In this document: piece after piece, positions 29,189 through 37,669 of the stretch | How positions within the stretch are numbered: position 1 is the stretch's first letter | How the letters are laid out: each line of letters starts with the position of its first letter | NCBI RefSeq assembly: GCF_000375585.1 | Contig: NZ_AQWP01000011.1 | Span: 62,001-126,000, forward strand | Source of the DNA: Sinorhizobium meliloti 4H41 | GTDB lineage: Bacteria > Pseudomonadota > Alphaproteobacteria > Rhizobiales > Rhizobiaceae | Length of the DNA stretch: 64,000 nt | Direction: 5' to 3' | Program-made: the position numbers and the translations under genes | Notes under the pieces: generated by a model | What the model saw: the letters and a program-made list of their open reading frames with translations, nothing else | Told to the model about the DNA's origin: nothing | Databases searched by the model: none

Positions 29189-29385
29189 CGTTTCGTGCCA
29201 TAAATCAGAAGTATCTGGCGCCAGGCGCGCAGCTCCTGATGATATTCGGGATCATCGCGCTGTGCCAGCCGTGGAACCTGTTCCTTCATCGCTATGGACT
29301 GACAATGACGTTAGTTGGGCTGATTGCCTTCATGATCACGTCGAAGGTCCCGCCGGAACAGAAAGCTGACGAGAGCAGGCCATGA
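29185..29385 (+). CDS. Small two-helix membrane protein of the ABC operon
   Basis: 66 residues with two hydrophobic segments (LLMIFGIIALCQPWNLF and GLTMTLVGLIAFMIT) separated by LHRYG. It overlaps the upstream permease by ATGA and the downstream ATPase by ATGA, so its place in the operon is deliberate. Small proteins of this type accompany some rhizobial sugar importers; the function is unknown and could be stabilising the permease. Confidence 0.75.
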   Translation: MTFRAINQKYLAPGAQLLMIFGIIALCQPWNLFLHRYGLTMTLVGLIAFMITSKVPPEQKADESRP

Positions 29386-30491
29386 CGCAGATTGAATTAC
29401 GCGGGATTGAGAAGCACTTTGGTGCCGTTCAGGTCATCAAGGACCTCAATCTCACCATCGCCGACAACGAGTTCATTGTTCTGCTTGGCCAGTCCGGCTG
29501 CGGCAAGACGACCACTCTACGCGCGATCGCCGGGCTCGAAACGATCGATGAAGGCGACATCCTCATAGACGGTCAGCCGGTGCAGCACATAAAGGCGTCG
29601 CACCGAGACATCGCCTTTGTGTTCCAGTCCTTCTCGCTCTACCCGCACATGACGGTCTTCGAGAACATCGCCTTCCCGCTCCGCGCCACGCGCAGCAACC
29701 CTACGGATATCGAGCGCGAAGTTCAGGCGGTTGCAAAAACGCTCCAGATCACCCATCTGCTCACCAAAATGCCCTCCGCTCTTTCCGGCGGCGACATGCA
29801 GCGCGTGGCGATCGGTCGGGCACTCGTCCGGCGTCCCAAGGCGATGCTTATGGATGAGCCGATCGGCGCGCTTGACGCGAAGCTCCGCGAAGAAATGCGC
29901 GCTGAAATCAAGCGACTTCACATCAAACAGGGCTCGACAACGATCTACGTAACCCATGACCAGGTCGAGGCGATGTCCCTCGCCGATCGCATTGTCGTCA
30001 TGCACGAAGGTGTGCTGCAGCAAGTCGGCAGCCCTCACGAGGTCTACGCTCGTCCTGCCAACATGTTCGTCGCGCAGTTTGTCGGGAGTCCGGTAATGAA
30101 CATGTCTGACGTGGCGGTTTCCGAGGACGCGGGGCATGCGCGCGTCGTGGTGGGAGGTGCTCCAACGTCCTTCGATTTTCCGTCGTATCTCACGGCCCAG
30201 CTCGCTGTCGCTGGGGCTCGAAACGGAAATCTCACCCTCGGCGTACGACCTGAAGGGGTTCTCGTGTCGAGGGAAGCACGTGAGGGCTTCGTGCCCGTCG
30301 AGGCCCACATCATCGAACCGCTCGGCTCGCATGACATCATAGACCTGCAGGTTGGCGATCAGATGCTGCGCGCGCGGACAAAAAGTGGTTTCGTACCCCG
30401 ACCCGGCGAGGCCGTCTGGGCTCGCATAGATCCGGCTCAGGCGCATTTCTTCGACAGCTCGACTGGCACATCTTTCGGGATCAGGCTCTGA
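29382..30491 (+). CDS. ABC sugar transporter, ATPase 1
   Basis: 369 residues. Walker A GQSGCGKTT (~36-44), Q-loop FVFQSFSLYPHMT, signature LSGGDMQRVAIGRAL (Asp replaces the usual Gln), Walker B AMLMDEPIGALDA and switch YVTHDQ. After residue ~235 comes the TOBE/MalK regulatory domain. It follows the small membrane gene by ATGA overlap and shares one base with the next ATPase. Confidence 0.94.
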   Translation: MTQIELRGIEKHFGAVQVIKDLNLTIADNEFIVLLGQSGCGKTTTLRAIAGLETIDEGDILIDGQPVQHIKASHRDIAFVFQSFSLYPHMTVFENIAFPLRATRSNPTDIEREVQAVAKTLQITHLLTKMPSALSGGDMQRVAIGRALVRRPKAMLMDEPIGALDAKLREEMRAEIKRLHIKQGSTTIYVTHDQVEAMSLADRIVVMHEGVLQQVGSPHEVYARPANMFVAQFVGSPVMNMSDVAVSEDAGHARVVVGGAPTSFDFPSYLTAQLAVAGARNGNLTLGVRPEGVLVSREAREGFVPVEAHIIEPLGSHDIIDLQVGDQMLRARTKSGFVPRPGEAVWARIDPAQAHFFDSSTGTSFGIRL

Positions 30492-31609
30492 TGGCGCATA
30501 TCGAACTCAAAGGCATCACCAAGACCTTCGGTACCCACACCGCCCTGAGGGATCTCAGTTTCGAAATTGCCGACGGAGAGTTTTTCGTGCTGCTCGGCGA
30601 GACGGGCGCCGGCAAGACGACGACCCTCAGGCTGATTGCCGGGCTCGAAAAGCCGACGGGCGGACAGATCTTCATCGACGGTGAGGATGTCGCCGACTGG
30701 GGCGCCGCCGAGCGCGACGTGGCGCTTGTGCTGCAGCAGTATTCGCTCTATCCGCGCTATACCGTCCGCGAGAATCTCGAATTTCCGCTGAAGTCTCGCA
30801 TCCGGCGTGTCGAACCGGTCGAGATCAAGGAGCGTGTCGCCCGTGTCGCGAGGACGCTCCGCATCGAGCATCTGCTCGACCGCAAGACTGACCGACTATC
30901 GGGTGGCGAGATGCAGCGCGTGTCCATCGGCCGAGCCATCGTACGCAAACCGCGCGTCTTTCTGATGGACGAGCCCCTTTCCGCCCTCGACGCCAAACTG
31001 CGCGAGGCGCTGCGCACTGAACTCAAGAACCTTCAGATGAATCTCGGCGCAACCTTTCTCTTCGTCACCCACGATCAGATCGAAGCCATGTCGATGGGCG
31101 ACAAGATCGGCGTACTCAACAACGGCCAGCTCGTTCAGACAGGCACCCCACAGGAAATCTATCGCAATCCAGTCAACACGTTCGTTGCACGTGCAGTCGG
31201 ATCGCCGCCGATGAACCTGATCTCCGGCAAGCTTGCGGCCAGCGAGGCTATCGCGGACGAAGGCTACCGCTTGCCTTTTGACGCCGCGCTGGGCGCTGCG
31301 CTTGACGGACGGCCCCTGACCTTCGGTATCCGCCCTGAGGATCTTTTCCTCGAAAACGGCGCACCCGGCGAGGCCCGCGTGCACGACGTCGAGAACCATG
31401 GCGTCGAAAAGATCGTCACGCTTCGTACAGGCAACCACTTCTTGCAAGCGACGGTGCCAGCTCAGACCGACCTCGAGATCGAGGAGTCTGTTCGCTTCTC
31501 CTGGAATCCGGAAAAGGTCGTGCTCTTCGACGGCGGAAGCGGGATGAGCCTGCGCCATGCCGGCCGAGGCGTCATTGGCGACAAAAAACCGAGTCCATCC
31601 TGGACGTGA
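30491..31609 (+). CDS. ABC sugar transporter, ATPase 2
   Basis: 372 residues. Walker A GETGAGKTT, LVLQQYSLYPRYT, signature LSGGEMQRVSIGRAI, Walker B VFLMDEPLSALDA, switch FVTHDQ, and a C-terminal TOBE domain. Two different MalK-like ATPases in one operon suggest a heterodimeric motor. The start shares its A with the stop of ATPase 1 (TGATG). The importer operon ends here, facing the convergent catabolic operon. Confidence 0.94.
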   Translation: MAHIELKGITKTFGTHTALRDLSFEIADGEFFVLLGETGAGKTTTLRLIAGLEKPTGGQIFIDGEDVADWGAAERDVALVLQQYSLYPRYTVRENLEFPLKSRIRRVEPVEIKERVARVARTLRIEHLLDRKTDRLSGGEMQRVSIGRAIVRKPRVFLMDEPLSALDAKLREALRTELKNLQMNLGATFLFVTHDQIEAMSMGDKIGVLNNGQLVQTGTPQEIYRNPVNTFVARAVGSPPMNLISGKLAASEAIADEGYRLPFDAALGAALDGRPLTFGIRPEDLFLENGAPGEARVHDVENHGVEKIVTLRTGNHFLQATVPAQTDLEIEESVRFSWNPEKVVLFDGGSGMSLRHAGRGVIGDKKPSPSWT

Positions 31610-31670
31610 CTTCCCGCCCGCTTGCCCGTCATTCACATGACCACCAGGAACGCGTCCATCCGGAATGGAC
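31593..31670. terminator. Two short hairpins between convergent operons
   Basis: GTCCA-TCC-TGGAC (31593-31605, in the last codons of ATPase 2) and GTCCAT-CCGGA-ATGGAC (31654-31670) share arm sequence. They could form a two-way stop between facing operons. Neither has a T run, so intrinsic termination is uncertain. Confidence 0.3.
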
Positions 31671-31676
31671 AAAGCC

Positions 31677-32663
31677 CTATGCCGGGAACCGCCGCCTGTA
31701 GTGTTCCACGACCTCAGGGTTGCGGAGATTAACGGGCAATCCCCCTTCCATGACGCGGATCGCTTCGGCCGCAGCTCCTATTCCCATGCGCATCATGCTT
31801 TCCTCGGTGATGCCGGCGAGATGAGGCGTCACGATCACATTGTCCAGCCGGAAGTAGGGATGCTCGGACGGGAGGGGCTGTGTAGAGAACACGTCAAGGG
31901 CAGCGCCGCCGATACGCCCCATCTCGAGCGCCTCGATCAACGCACCATCATCCACGACCGGACCGCGCGACACGTTGACGAGGAGCGCGCCCGGCTTCAT
32001 GCGCGCAATTCGCTCGCGGCTTAGAAGCCCGGTCGTCTCGGGCGTGAGCGGGCAACAGAGAACGACGATATCAGCCGTCGAAACCAGATCGTCGACTGAA
32101 AGAAACCGGACACCGTTCGGCAGGCTTTCCGGCGAGCGGCTGTTCGCAACGACCTCCAGCTGGAACCCGTACTTCGCGATCCGGAAGACCGCCTTTCCCA
32201 CATTGCCCATGCCGATGACGCCCATGATGCGGCCGGCGAGATCAAGTGCTCGGTCGCAGTGGGCTCGCCCAGCACTCCAACCCATGTTTCTGAGATCGCG
32301 GTCCATAGGACGGAACTGGCGCAGCAACGCAAGCGTCACCATGAAGACGTGCTCCGCAACAGTCGGCGCGTTGACGGCCGGCACGTTGGCGATAAGCACA
32401 CCGGCGGCCGTGGCCGCGTCATAGGGAATCATGTCGAGCCCCGCACCGTGCCGGACTACGGCGCGCAGGGCCGGTACATTTCCGAAGAAGGCCGGCGGTA
32501 TCGGCGCGCGCACGATGATAATCTCCGCGCCCTCACCTTCACGAAGCAACGTCTCTGGATCGGGGGCGGACGCGACGCGGAGATCACCCGCCGCCTTCAG
32601 CATAGCTTCGGCGTCGGGGTGCAGGCGATGGGTCGAGAAAATGAAACTCATCGTCCTCCTCAT
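31677..32663 (-). CDS. D-2-hydroxyacid dehydrogenase (phosphoglycerate-dehydrogenase-like)
   Basis: 328 residues. NAD-binding Rossmann motif GVIGMGNVGKAVFRIAKYG at ~146-164; catalytic Arg in LVNVSRGPVVDDGAL, Glu in the following GGAALDVF region, and His in VTPHLAG. It reduces or oxidises a 2-hydroxy/2-keto acid, which suits the end of a sugar-acid route. It begins 13 bases after the GntR gene and is the last gene of the minus-strand operon. Confidence 0.92.
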   Translation of the reverse strand: MRRTMSFIFSTHRLHPDAEAMLKAAGDLRVASAPDPETLLREGEGAEIIIVRAPIPPAFFGNVPALRAVVRHGAGLDMIPYDAATAAGVLIANVPAVNAPTVAEHVFMVTLALLRQFRPMDRDLRNMGWSAGRAHCDRALDLAGRIMGVIGMGNVGKAVFRIAKYGFQLEVVANSRSPESLPNGVRFLSVDDLVSTADIVVLCCPLTPETTGLLSRERIARMKPGALLVNVSRGPVVDDGALIEALEMGRIGGAALDVFSTQPLPSEHPYFRLDNVIVTPHLAGITEESMMRMGIGAAAEAIRVMEGGLPVNLRNPEVVEHYRRRFPA

Positions 32664-32676
32664 TGCCGACCGGGGA

Positions 32677-33369
32677 CTACTCCGCGGCTGTCGCAGGCCC
32701 GCCGATGAGGCCCTTCCAATAGCTTTCCGCGCCCTGAAGATGCGCGTTCATCAAAGCTTGAGCGAGATTGCCGTCGCGTGCGAGCAGCGCCTCGTAGATA
32801 CGGATATGTTCTTCATGCGAGCGGCGGCTGCGGGCGATATCAGCAAAGTAGATGGGCAGTCGCTGTTCGCCCATGGTATAATAGACGCTGCAGATCCGGT
32901 GGAACACACTGTTCTTCGTCGCCCGCACGATCTCCAGATGGAAGTCCCTGTCTTCGCGCGCGAGGCCCTCGCCTGCAGCGATCTTCGCCTCGGAAGCGGC
33001 GAGAATTTCGCGCAGCCGTTCGTAGTTCTCCTCCGTCGCCCGCGCGCAGGCGAGCTCCGCAGCCTTGATTTCGTGGATCTTGCGGAGTTCCACCGTCTCG
33101 TAGATCACGATCGGGTCCAGTGGCACGCCAGCGCGCGCGAAGAGTGCTATGGCCTCGACACTCGCCTCCGTCGTCGTCAGATAGATACCCGACTTTGGCC
33201 GGCGCTCCACAATGCGCATGGCTTCCAGGATTGCCAGTGCCTCCCGGAGCTGTCCCCGGCTGACGGCGAAGTGCTCGGCGAGCTCCCGCTCCGAAGGTGT
33301 TCGTCCACTGCCGCTCGAAGTTGAAAATAGATGGGCCGCCAGGTCCGAAAGCAGATTGTTTTGTTTCAT
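32677..33369 (-). CDS. GntR-family regulator, FCD (FadR-like) type
   Basis: 230 residues: an N-terminal winged helix-turn-helix (TPSERELAEHFAVSRGQLRE and ALAILEAMRIVERRPKSGIY, ~25-75) and a C-terminal all-helical FCD domain with metal-binding positions in DRDFHLEIVRATKNSVFHRI. FCD proteins bind TGGT-N3-ACCA sites and are released by organic acids. Four such sites lie before the importer and before the divergent promoters at 35486-35798. The start follows the dehydratase stop by two bases. Confidence 0.92.
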   Translation of the reverse strand: MKQNNLLSDLAAHLFSTSSGSGRTPSERELAEHFAVSRGQLREALAILEAMRIVERRPKSGIYLTTTEASVEAIALFARAGVPLDPIVIYETVELRKIHEIKAAELACARATEENYERLREILAASEAKIAAGEGLAREDRDFHLEIVRATKNSVFHRICSVYYTMGEQRLPIYFADIARSRRSHEEHIRIYEALLARDGNLAQALMNAHLQGAESYWKGLIGGPATAAE

Positions 33370-33371
33370 GA

Positions 33372-34541
33372 TTACAGTCTTTGCGCATGAGTCTCCAGGA
33401 CGCGCTCATTTATCGTAAATCCCAAGCCGGGTTTATCGGGAATCTCTAGCATCCCGTCTCTCACGGCGACAGTCTCCTCGACGAGGTCGTGGATCATAGG
33501 ATTCGCGCCGACCGAGTATTCGACGACAAAGCTTGCCGGGGAGGCCGCGCAGATGTGCAGACCAGCGAAGAAGCACGGGGCACCGGCCCACAAATGCGGA
33601 GCAAGACGGAGGTTGAAGGCACTGGCGATCGCACCGATGCGCATGGCCTCCGTAATGCCGCCGCAGAACGCCGGATCGGGCTGGAAAATATCGGCTGATC
33701 GCAGCACCGCAAGGTCGCGGAAAGCGAAGCGAGTGGCCTCGCTCTCGCCGGCTGCGATCGGCACGTTTCCAGCGGCGCGCACTTCCGCCATGCCGGCCTT
33801 ATCGTCTGCGATCACCGGCTCCTCGAACCAGGCAAGATCGCAATCCCGGACAAGCTGGATGAAACGTTTCGCGTCGGCAACCGTATAGGTGCCATGCGCA
33901 TCGACCATGATATCCACCGAGGGGCCAAGCGCCTTGCGGGCAGCACGCACGCGGGCCGCCGAGATATGCGGTGCGCGATCCATCGCGCCGACCCTCATCT
34001 TGACCGCCTTGAAACCGCCACTGGCAAGGTAGGACTCCAGTTGGGCGCCGATCTTTTCGGCACTTTCCCACCCTCCGGAAGCATAAGCAGGCAGCCGATC
34101 CGCTTTACGCCCGCCGAGCAGCTTCCATACCGGCACGCCCAGCGATTTGCCGAGGATGTCCCACAATGCGATGTCGACGGCACTGATCGCGGCAATCGAG
34201 AGGCCCCGGCGTGAGAGCTCCGGCATAGCATGACCTGACACCGCCGCCGTTTCGTGGCGCACGCCATTGTAAAGCATCTCCCAGATGGCGGAGATATCGG
34301 CGGCGTCGCGGCCGACGAGCCTCGGACCCACCTCATAGTTGAGCATGTGAACGAGGGTGCCGTAAGTACCCGCGCTGCCCGCAGCATTCTTGCCCTCGCC
34401 CCACCCCACGATCCCGTCATCTGTTTCTATGCGCAGGATCGCCGCGTCGAAGGTTGTCAGGCGACCAAAATCGCTGCGATGCTGCCGATTGGCTTCGATA
34501 GGTATGCGAACCCACCAGGCTTGGACGGTCTTGATACGCAT
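33372..34541 (-). CDS. Enolase-superfamily dehydratase (mandelate racemase/muconate lactonizing type)
   Basis: 389 residues from ATG 34541 (GGGAGGCGAA upstream). The N-terminal capping domain has a WGEGKNAAGSAGTYG loop. In the barrel: KAVKMRVG (Lys of the KxK/KxR motif), then metal ligands Asp in VDAHGTYT, Glu in WFEEPV and Glu in AAGESEATR, and the general base His in LAPHLW. These point to a sugar-acid dehydratase of the mandelate racemase subgroup. The specific sugar acid is not assignable. It overlaps no neighbour but is tightly packed between the epimerase and the regulator. Confidence 0.92.
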   Translation of the reverse strand: MRIKTVQAWWVRIPIEANRQHRSDFGRLTTFDAAILRIETDDGIVGWGEGKNAAGSAGTYGTLVHMLNYEVGPRLVGRDAADISAIWEMLYNGVRHETAAVSGHAMPELSRRGLSIAAISAVDIALWDILGKSLGVPVWKLLGGRKADRLPAYASGGWESAEKIGAQLESYLASGGFKAVKMRVGAMDRAPHISAARVRAARKALGPSVDIMVDAHGTYTVADAKRFIQLVRDCDLAWFEEPVIADDKAGMAEVRAAGNVPIAAGESEATRFAFRDLAVLRSADIFQPDPAFCGGITEAMRIGAIASAFNLRLAPHLWAGAPCFFAGLHICAASPASFVVEYSVGANPMIHDLVEETVAVRDGMLEIPDKPGLGFTINERVLETHAQRL

Positions 34542-34597
34542 TTCGCCTCCCAACCCCGCAGCACGCCGGCCGCAGGGGCATACTCGGGACCCGTCCC

Positions 34598-35485
34598 TCA
34601 CTTGATCAGCGGCAGGATGGTCTCTGCGGTGATCCGCATCTGGTCATCGTAGAACTTCTCAGTTAGCAAGCTCGATCCGTGGTCCTGGATGAATTTGAGC
34701 TGCTCCGGGGGGATATCGACCGGATTGCGCTCGACCATATCGCGGTATTTCGCCGCTGGCGTGCGGTCTACCGGAGCCACGAACTCATTGGTGAGCGCGC
34801 CGTCGTATCCGATCTCTTTCAAAGTGGCGACGATCTTCGGCCAGTCGAGATGACCGAGGCCCGCCGCAAAGCGGTTGTTGTCCGCCACATGGAAATCGAA
34901 AAGCCGGTTTCCCGCACGCCTGATCGCGTCGTATATGTCCTCCTCCTCGATGTTGAGGTGAAAAGCATCGAGGCAAACGCCGCAATCGGGATCAACTGCG
35001 TCGGCTAGCGCGAGCGCTTGGGCAGCGCGGTTGAAGAGATAAGTCTCGAACCGGTTGAGCGGTTCAATCGCCAGCCGGACGCCCTTTCCCCGGGCGTGAG
35101 CGAAGCACTCCTTCGTCGCATCCACGACCCACTGCCATTCTTCCTCCTCGGTGCCATCCGGAACAACCTTGCCGACGGTCGCAGGTACAAGGGTGACGAT
35201 CTCGCCTTCGAGCTCACTCACCATCGTTATAACACTCTTCACGTAATCCACCGACTTTGCTCGCTGGCCCTCATCCTTGGCTGCGAGGTTGCGCTCGCCG
35301 AGCGTTAGCGTCACCGCGCCCCAGCAGCGAATACCGTGTTCTTTGAGCAGTGCGCGCGTGTCCTTGAAGTCATACTGGGCCGGCTCGCCTGAAATCTCGA
35401 TGCTCTCGTAGCCGTACTTCTTGATGCGTTTCAGCGTGACGGCGAGAGGCTCCGCCCGCATCCAGTTGTGCGTCGAAAGGTGCAT
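34598..35485 (-). CDS. Sugar phosphate isomerase/epimerase (AP-endonuclease-2-like TIM barrel)
   Basis: 295 residues. Barrel metal ligands are visible: Glu in RLAIEPLNRFETYL, Asp/His in CGVCLDAFHLNIEEEDIYD, then DFHVADNNRFAAGLGHLDW and GALTNEFVAP. It is the first gene of the minus-strand catabolic operon. The upstream region holds GntR site D. It likely interconverts a keto-sugar or inositol-type intermediate delivered by the ABC importer. Confidence 0.92.
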   Translation of the reverse strand: MHLSTHNWMRAEPLAVTLKRIKKYGYESIEISGEPAQYDFKDTRALLKEHGIRCWGAVTLTLGERNLAAKDEGQRAKSVDYVKSVITMVSELEGEIVTLVPATVGKVVPDGTEEEEWQWVVDATKECFAHARGKGVRLAIEPLNRFETYLFNRAAQALALADAVDPDCGVCLDAFHLNIEEEDIYDAIRRAGNRLFDFHVADNNRFAAGLGHLDWPKIVATLKEIGYDGALTNEFVAPVDRTPAAKYRDMVERNPVDIPPEQLKFIQDHGSSLLTEKFYDDQMRITAETILPLIK

Positions 35486-35566
35486 AAACGTCCTCCCAAA
35501 ACCATCGTTACTGCCGCGGCACTCGAGGGTGCCGGGGCATCTCCTCCACTCCGACCGAACCTATTC

Positions 35567-35577
35567 TGGTTTGGCCA
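35567..35577. promoter_or_regulatory. Candidate GntR (FCD) operator, site D
   Basis: CTGGTTTGGCCAATT here matches CTGGTTTGACCAATT at site C except for one base. On the minus strand it reads ATTGGCCAAACCAG, 80-90 bases before the isomerase start, a suitable place for repressing the catabolic operon. Confidence 0.5.
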
Positions 35578-35730
35578 ATTATGCTTCGTAGAAGGTCTAT
35601 CCCAAATTACCTCTGCCGGCAAGCCGCTTGCGAAGCCTCGCATTTCTGGGCTTTTATACAAGTTCGCGGCGTATCGTAGCGCTTCTGTCCGAAATCATTG
35701 ACGTTGCTAACTTGACCGGATCGCCGCTTT

Positions 35731-35741
35731 TGGTATTACCA
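35731..35741. promoter_or_regulatory. Candidate GntR (FCD) operator, site B
   Basis: TGGTATTACCA within TTTGGTATTACCAGATTG, nearly identical to site A over 18 bases. It lies about 60 bases before the start of the epimerase gene at 35799. Confidence 0.62.
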
Positions 35742-35798
35742 GATTGCGATCGGCGTGGGAGGCGTTACCGCGGCAGTGAGAAACGGGAGGATGGAACC

Positions 35799-36650
35799 AT
35801 GAAGATCGGTATGTGCATGTTTCTGTGGACGACGAGCGTCGGCCGGAAACATGAAAGGCTACTCCGGGACATCAGGGCGACCGGCTTCGACGGGGTAGAG
35901 ATACCGATCTTCGAGGGCGCTCCGGACGAGTACCGCCGCCTCGGCGCATTGCTCGATCGCATAGGTCTGGAGCGCACCGCAGTGTCTGCCATGAGCGACC
36001 CTTCCATGAACCTGATTTCGCCTGACAATGCGACACGCAAGCGCGGCATCGCTTACATGCAATGGGCTATCGACTGCGCGGCCGCCCTCGGCGCGCACAC
36101 GTTAAGCGGTCCACTGCATTCTACGCTCGGCCAGTTCTCCGGTACCGGGCCCACCGCCGCAGAACTGAAGCGGTCCATCTCCTCGCAGCGCACGATCGGC
36201 GATCATGCCGCTCAGCGCGGTGTCACCGTTGCACTTGAGGCGCTGAACCGCTTCGAGTGTTATCTCGTCAACACAATGGACGACCTTGCTGCCCATATTG
36301 ACGCGATCGGGCATCCGAATATTCGCGCCATGTACGACACCTTCCACAGCAATATCGAAGAAGCCGACCCCGTAGGGGCCTTCACCCGCAATGCGGACCG
36401 CATCGTTCATGTCCACATCTCGGAGAACGACCGCGGGGTGCCGGGCCGTGGCAACATTCCATGGCCGGAGACCTTCAAGGAAATCCGTGCGAGCGGCTAT
36501 GACGGCTGGCTGACAATCGAGGCCTTCGGCCGCGCATTGAAAGACCTCGCGGCCGCAACGAAGGTGTGGCGCGATTTCTCCGAGACGCCCGAAGTGGTCT
36601 ACCGGGATGGATACCGTCACATCCGGAATGGATGGGAGGCAGCGGCATGA
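35799..36650 (+). CDS. Second sugar phosphate isomerase/epimerase
   Basis: 283 residues from ATG 35799 with GGGAGG upstream. It has the same fold as the gene at 34598 but is distinct in sequence: RGVTVALEALNRFECYLVNT (the first residue read as QRGVT), then MYDTFHSNIEEADPVGAF, VHISENDRGVPGRGN and WLTIEAFGRAL carry the expected metal-binding Glu, Asp, His and Glu. The pattern resembles D-tagatose 3-epimerase/allulose epimerase relatives. Divergent from the main catabolic operon and probably under the same GntR regulator. A following gene that overlapped its stop has been lost. Confidence 0.92.
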   Translation: MKIGMCMFLWTTSVGRKHERLLRDIRATGFDGVEIPIFEGAPDEYRRLGALLDRIGLERTAVSAMSDPSMNLISPDNATRKRGIAYMQWAIDCAAALGAHTLSGPLHSTLGQFSGTGPTAAELKRSISSQRTIGDHAAQRGVTVALEALNRFECYLVNTMDDLAAHIDAIGHPNIRAMYDTFHSNIEEADPVGAFTRNADRIVHVHISENDRGVPGRGNIPWPETFKEIRASGYDGWLTIEAFGRALKDLAAATKVWRDFSETPEVVYRDGYRHIRNGWEAAA

Positions 36651-36679
36651 CAGACCCGGCCTTCCGGACTACATCCTAG
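36647..36679 (+). pseudogene. Ten-codon stub of a lost downstream gene
   Basis: ATG 36647 overlaps the epimerase stop (ATGA) and reads MTDPAFRTTS before a stop at 36677-36679. The tight overlap is typical of a real second gene of the operon; the rest is missing. This marks the right-hand border of the catabolic island. Confidence 0.4.
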
Positions 36680-36797
36680 ACGCTCCAGTTGAAATAGCCT
36701 GTGTGGCGCCGCTCACCAACGCCTGGTTTTGCTAAGCATGAGCCGGAGCTACCCGCATCTAAGCCCCCAACCCCTTCGCAACCATGCCATGGTGTCT

Positions 36798-37400
36798 TCA
36801 GGTGACCTCGAACCGCTCAAGCATTTTCTTGAGCTGCAGGTTCTGTCTCTGAAGTTGTTCGGCCAACAGCCGCTTAAGCCGCTTGTTTTCAGCATCAAGG
36901 GCGGCCACTTCGTCGAACGAGATCGGATCCGCGGCAGTCTTGGGATTCTCGAATGCGGCCATTGAGCTATGCGTAGTCGCGTGGGTGGGGCGCCGGCCGA
37001 CGCGCTTTCGAGGTGTGCGCTTTGAAGTTGTTGTCGGCTGCGATGTCTGCTGACTGTCCTGCACTTGCGCAACAGCTTCGGTAGCCGGGCAATCGGACTC
37101 ATGCTGCTTCGCGATCTCCATTTCGGTACCGTCGGCCGACGCTGGCGCTGCTTGGTCAGAAATGTCATCGCCTGCGGGTTCGTTCGCGAAATTTGCAGTC
37201 ACGGGAGCAGTTGGAGCCGCGTCATCTGCTTCAGGAGTTCCCGGTGCTTCATCTGACTTGAAAAGATGCGGGACCTTGTCTTCTACTTCGCGGGCCACTG
37301 CCTTAAGGTCAGTGTCCCCCCAGATGGAATTCGTCCGAGTCTTTGGCTGTCGCCGCCCCGATTTGAATTCGACAACGAAACTCCGCTGTGGCGTTTTCAT
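36798..37400 (-). CDS. SyrB-like regulator relative (leucine-zipper C-terminus)
   Basis: 200 residues from ATG 37400. The N-terminus is basic (MKTPQRSFVVEFKSGRRQP). The middle is low-complexity Ala/Pro/Asp/Thr, with the basic patch SKRTPRKRVGRRP. The last 45 residues form a coiled coil: FDEVAALDAENKRLKRLLAE then LKKMLERFEVT. It shares this end with the gene at 38323 and more distantly with SyrB. These proteins are found on rhizobial symbiotic plasmids; the function is not established, though a role as transcriptional regulator is usually assumed. Confidence 0.72.
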   Translation of the reverse strand: MKTPQRSFVVEFKSGRRQPKTRTNSIWGDTDLKAVAREVEDKVPHLFKSDEAPGTPEADDAAPTAPVTANFANEPAGDDISDQAAPASADGTEMEIAKQHESDCPATEAVAQVQDSQQTSQPTTTSKRTPRKRVGRRPTHATTHSSMAAFENPKTAADPISFDEVAALDAENKRLKRLLAEQLQRQNLQLKKMLERFEVT

Positions 37401-37669
37401 ATACTCTCTCGATCCCTGAGTGCCGTAAAAAGAACAACGCCGATCGGCGCTACTGTTGGCGGACAAATACAGCTCCTCCCGGCACACTTCAACTGCCCGG
37501 CACCCGAAGCGGGCGCCGCGTCCTTCGCGTCGCCAACTTCGCAGCTTACGTGCGTGCCACTAGCCGTCCAAGGGGGCCATTCGCGGCTATGCCCGGTCTA
37601 TCGAGAAATTATTTCCGGCGTACCGCAGGACCGGATGGCCGCTGAAGAACCAACGCCTGCAATTTTAAG

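Noticed and set aside
29517-30446. 309-codon minus-strand ORF opposite ABC ATPase 1
   Set aside because: The plus strand has a complete ABC ATPase; the antisense frame has no recognisable domain.
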